Assembly (NCBI GenBank): GCA_937901625.1 | Contig: CALDIE010000081.1 | Span: forward strand, 1 to 7,514 | Direction: 5' to 3' | Origin: an uncultured Lachnospiraceae bacterium | GTDB lineage: Bacteria > Bacillota > Clostridia > Lachnospirales > Lachnospiraceae | Length of the DNA stretch: 7,514 bases | Part shown: positions 7,063-7,514 of the stretch, in pieces | Layout: each line of letters begins with the position of its first letter | Position numbering within the stretch: position 1 is the stretch's first letter | The notes under the pieces: model-generated | What the model saw: the letters and a program-made list of their open reading frames with translations, nothing else | Told to the model about the DNA's origin: nothing | Databases searched by the model: none | Position numbers and translations under genes: made by a program

Positions 7063-7335
7063 ATGACAATACACGAATTTGGAAATCGCGGCGGGCGGGC
7101 ATATTTGCATGTATCTCCTGATGGTTATATTGCCGGAGATACATACTCTGTTAAGGAGTGGTTAAAATACAATTATAGCGTTAAGTGGGACAATGAGAAA
7201 AAGGCTTGGAAACTCAAAGACGATGATGAGATTGGCAAATTTCTGAAAATGATTATGGACATCCCGAAGGGGATTGACAGAAGCTGTAAATCAGAATATA
7301 CTTTTATTAATCCTATCGAATTAATGGGAATATAA
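7063..7335 (+). CDS. Small hypothetical protein, 90 residues
   Basis: I do not recognise a named family. The protein is soluble in character, with no signal peptide or membrane segment, and rich in Lys, Asp and Trp. Residues about 14-50 read as a short beta strand (A-Y-L-H-V), then G-Y-I-A-G-D-T-Y-x-V-K-x-x-L-K, then W-D-N-E-K-K-A-W-K-L. This pattern (G-x-T-Y-x-V-K-x-x-L-K, a short gap, W-[DN]-x-x-x-K-x-W) resembles a small motif that I recall in phage and plasmid proteins, where a short helix follows a strand and a Trp-bounded hairpin. That resemblance is from memory and gives no function. A plausible ribosome binding site lies upstream, and cysK begins 42 bases downstream on the same strand, so the two may be co-transcribed. 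G+C is low (20 of 60 in row 7141-7200), unlike mutS and mutL. Confidence 0.65.
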   Translation: MTIHEFGNRGGRAYLHVSPDGYIAGDTYSVKEWLKYNYSVKWDNEKKAWKLKDDDEIGKFLKMIMDIPKGIDRSCKSEYTFINPIELMGI

Positions 7336-7365
7336 ATACGGTGGGATGATAGAAAGATGAAAGCT

Positions 7366-7371
7366 GAGGAA
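7366..7371 (+). promoter_or_regulatory. Ribosome binding site deciding the cysK start
   Basis: GAGGAA lies 6 bases before ATG 7378. The in-frame ATGs at 7357 and 7372 are respectively upstream of it and immediately next to it, so neither has suitable spacing. Starting at 7378 gives M-N-V-Y-Q-K-I-T-D-L-V-G-N-T-P, the usual N-terminal form of CysK. Confidence 0.65.
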
Positions 7372-7377
7372 ATGTCA

Positions 7378-7514
7378 ATGAATGTGTATCAAAAAATCAC
7401 AGACTTAGTTGGTAACACACCGATAGTACAGTTAAATAATTATACGGAAAATCATAATCTGAATGTGACACTGCTTGCTAAGCTGGAATATTTTAATCCG
7501 GCCGGAAGTGTGAA
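7378..7514 (+). CDS. cysK: Cysteine synthase (O-acetylserine sulfhydrylase), N-terminal part, cut by window end
   Basis: Forty-five codons plus two bases are present; the family is about 300-320 residues. The enzyme is a cytosolic PLP-dependent synthase that makes L-cysteine from O-acetyl-L-serine and sulfide. The visible part shows I-x-x-L-V-G-N-T-P-I-V-x-L at the start, then L-L-A-K-L-E-Y-F-N-P-A-G-S-V. In CysK this last motif continues as K-D-R, with the lysine forming the Schiff base with PLP; the window ends after the first two bases (aa) of that codon, which fits AAA or AAG. The start was chosen on the ribosome binding site at 7366. CysK is preferred over CysM or cystathionine beta-synthase because of the N-terminal wording, but 45 residues do not fully separate these relatives. 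Row 7381-7440 has 18 of 60 G+C, well below mutS and mutL, so this flank may come from another genome. Confidence 0.88.
   Translation, partial: MNVYQKITDLVGNTPIVQLNNYTENHNLNVTLLAKLEYFNPAGSV

Noticed and set aside
6910..7110. 66-codon reverse-strand frame across 6910-7110
   Set aside because: It overlaps the start of the better supported 90-residue ORF, has no good ribosome binding site and no recognisable motif. It might be a gene remnant but is not supportable as a gene.

Overview
The window is a mosaic of three blocks that do not look as if they come from one genome. Block 1 (1-4953, about 50% G+C in sampled rows) is an ordinary Firmicutes operon. It holds the 3' end of miaB, then complete mutS and mutL, all on the + strand with gaps of 12-14 bases and ribosome binding sites. 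Gene order, sequence style and codon use suggest an anaerobic Clostridia member, probably Lachnospiraceae. MiaB modifies tRNA. MutS and a MutL of the endonuclease type carry out post-replicative mismatch repair. Eleven bases after mutL a reading frame opens as expected for miaA, but the sequence changes character after about eight codons.

Block 2 (about 4985-6859) is very A+T rich (13-35% G+C in sampled rows) and reads as eukaryotic. It encodes a TPR-like N-terminal part followed by a SET domain and a Rubisco-LSMT-type C-terminal domain, a protein methyltransferase family typical of protists, plants, fungi and animals. Its 5' part is interrupted by stop codons that vanish if a 46-base GT...AG segment (5178-5223) is removed as a spliceosomal intron. 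This joins two stretches in frame. Gln codons here are all CAA. The best guess for the source is a protist such as a ciliate, possibly one sharing a gut or rumen with the bacteria.

Block 3 (about 6860-7514, 30-42% G+C in sampled rows) is bacterial again. It begins with a short tail of unclear meaning that lengthens the SET frame artificially. Then come a 90-residue hypothetical protein with its own ribosome binding site and the first 45 codons of cysK (cysteine synthase), which the window end cuts inside the codon expected to be the PLP lysine. Its composition differs from block 1, so the two bacterial flanks may not be from the same organism.

The simplest explanation is an assembly or amplification chimera, for example from a single-cell or metagenomic sample holding both a protist and bacteria. 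Genuine transfer of a eukaryotic gene into a bacterial repair operon is possible but less likely, because the intron is retained and miaA is cut off. No tRNA, rRNA, CRISPR array, insertion sequence, convincing promoter or terminator was seen.
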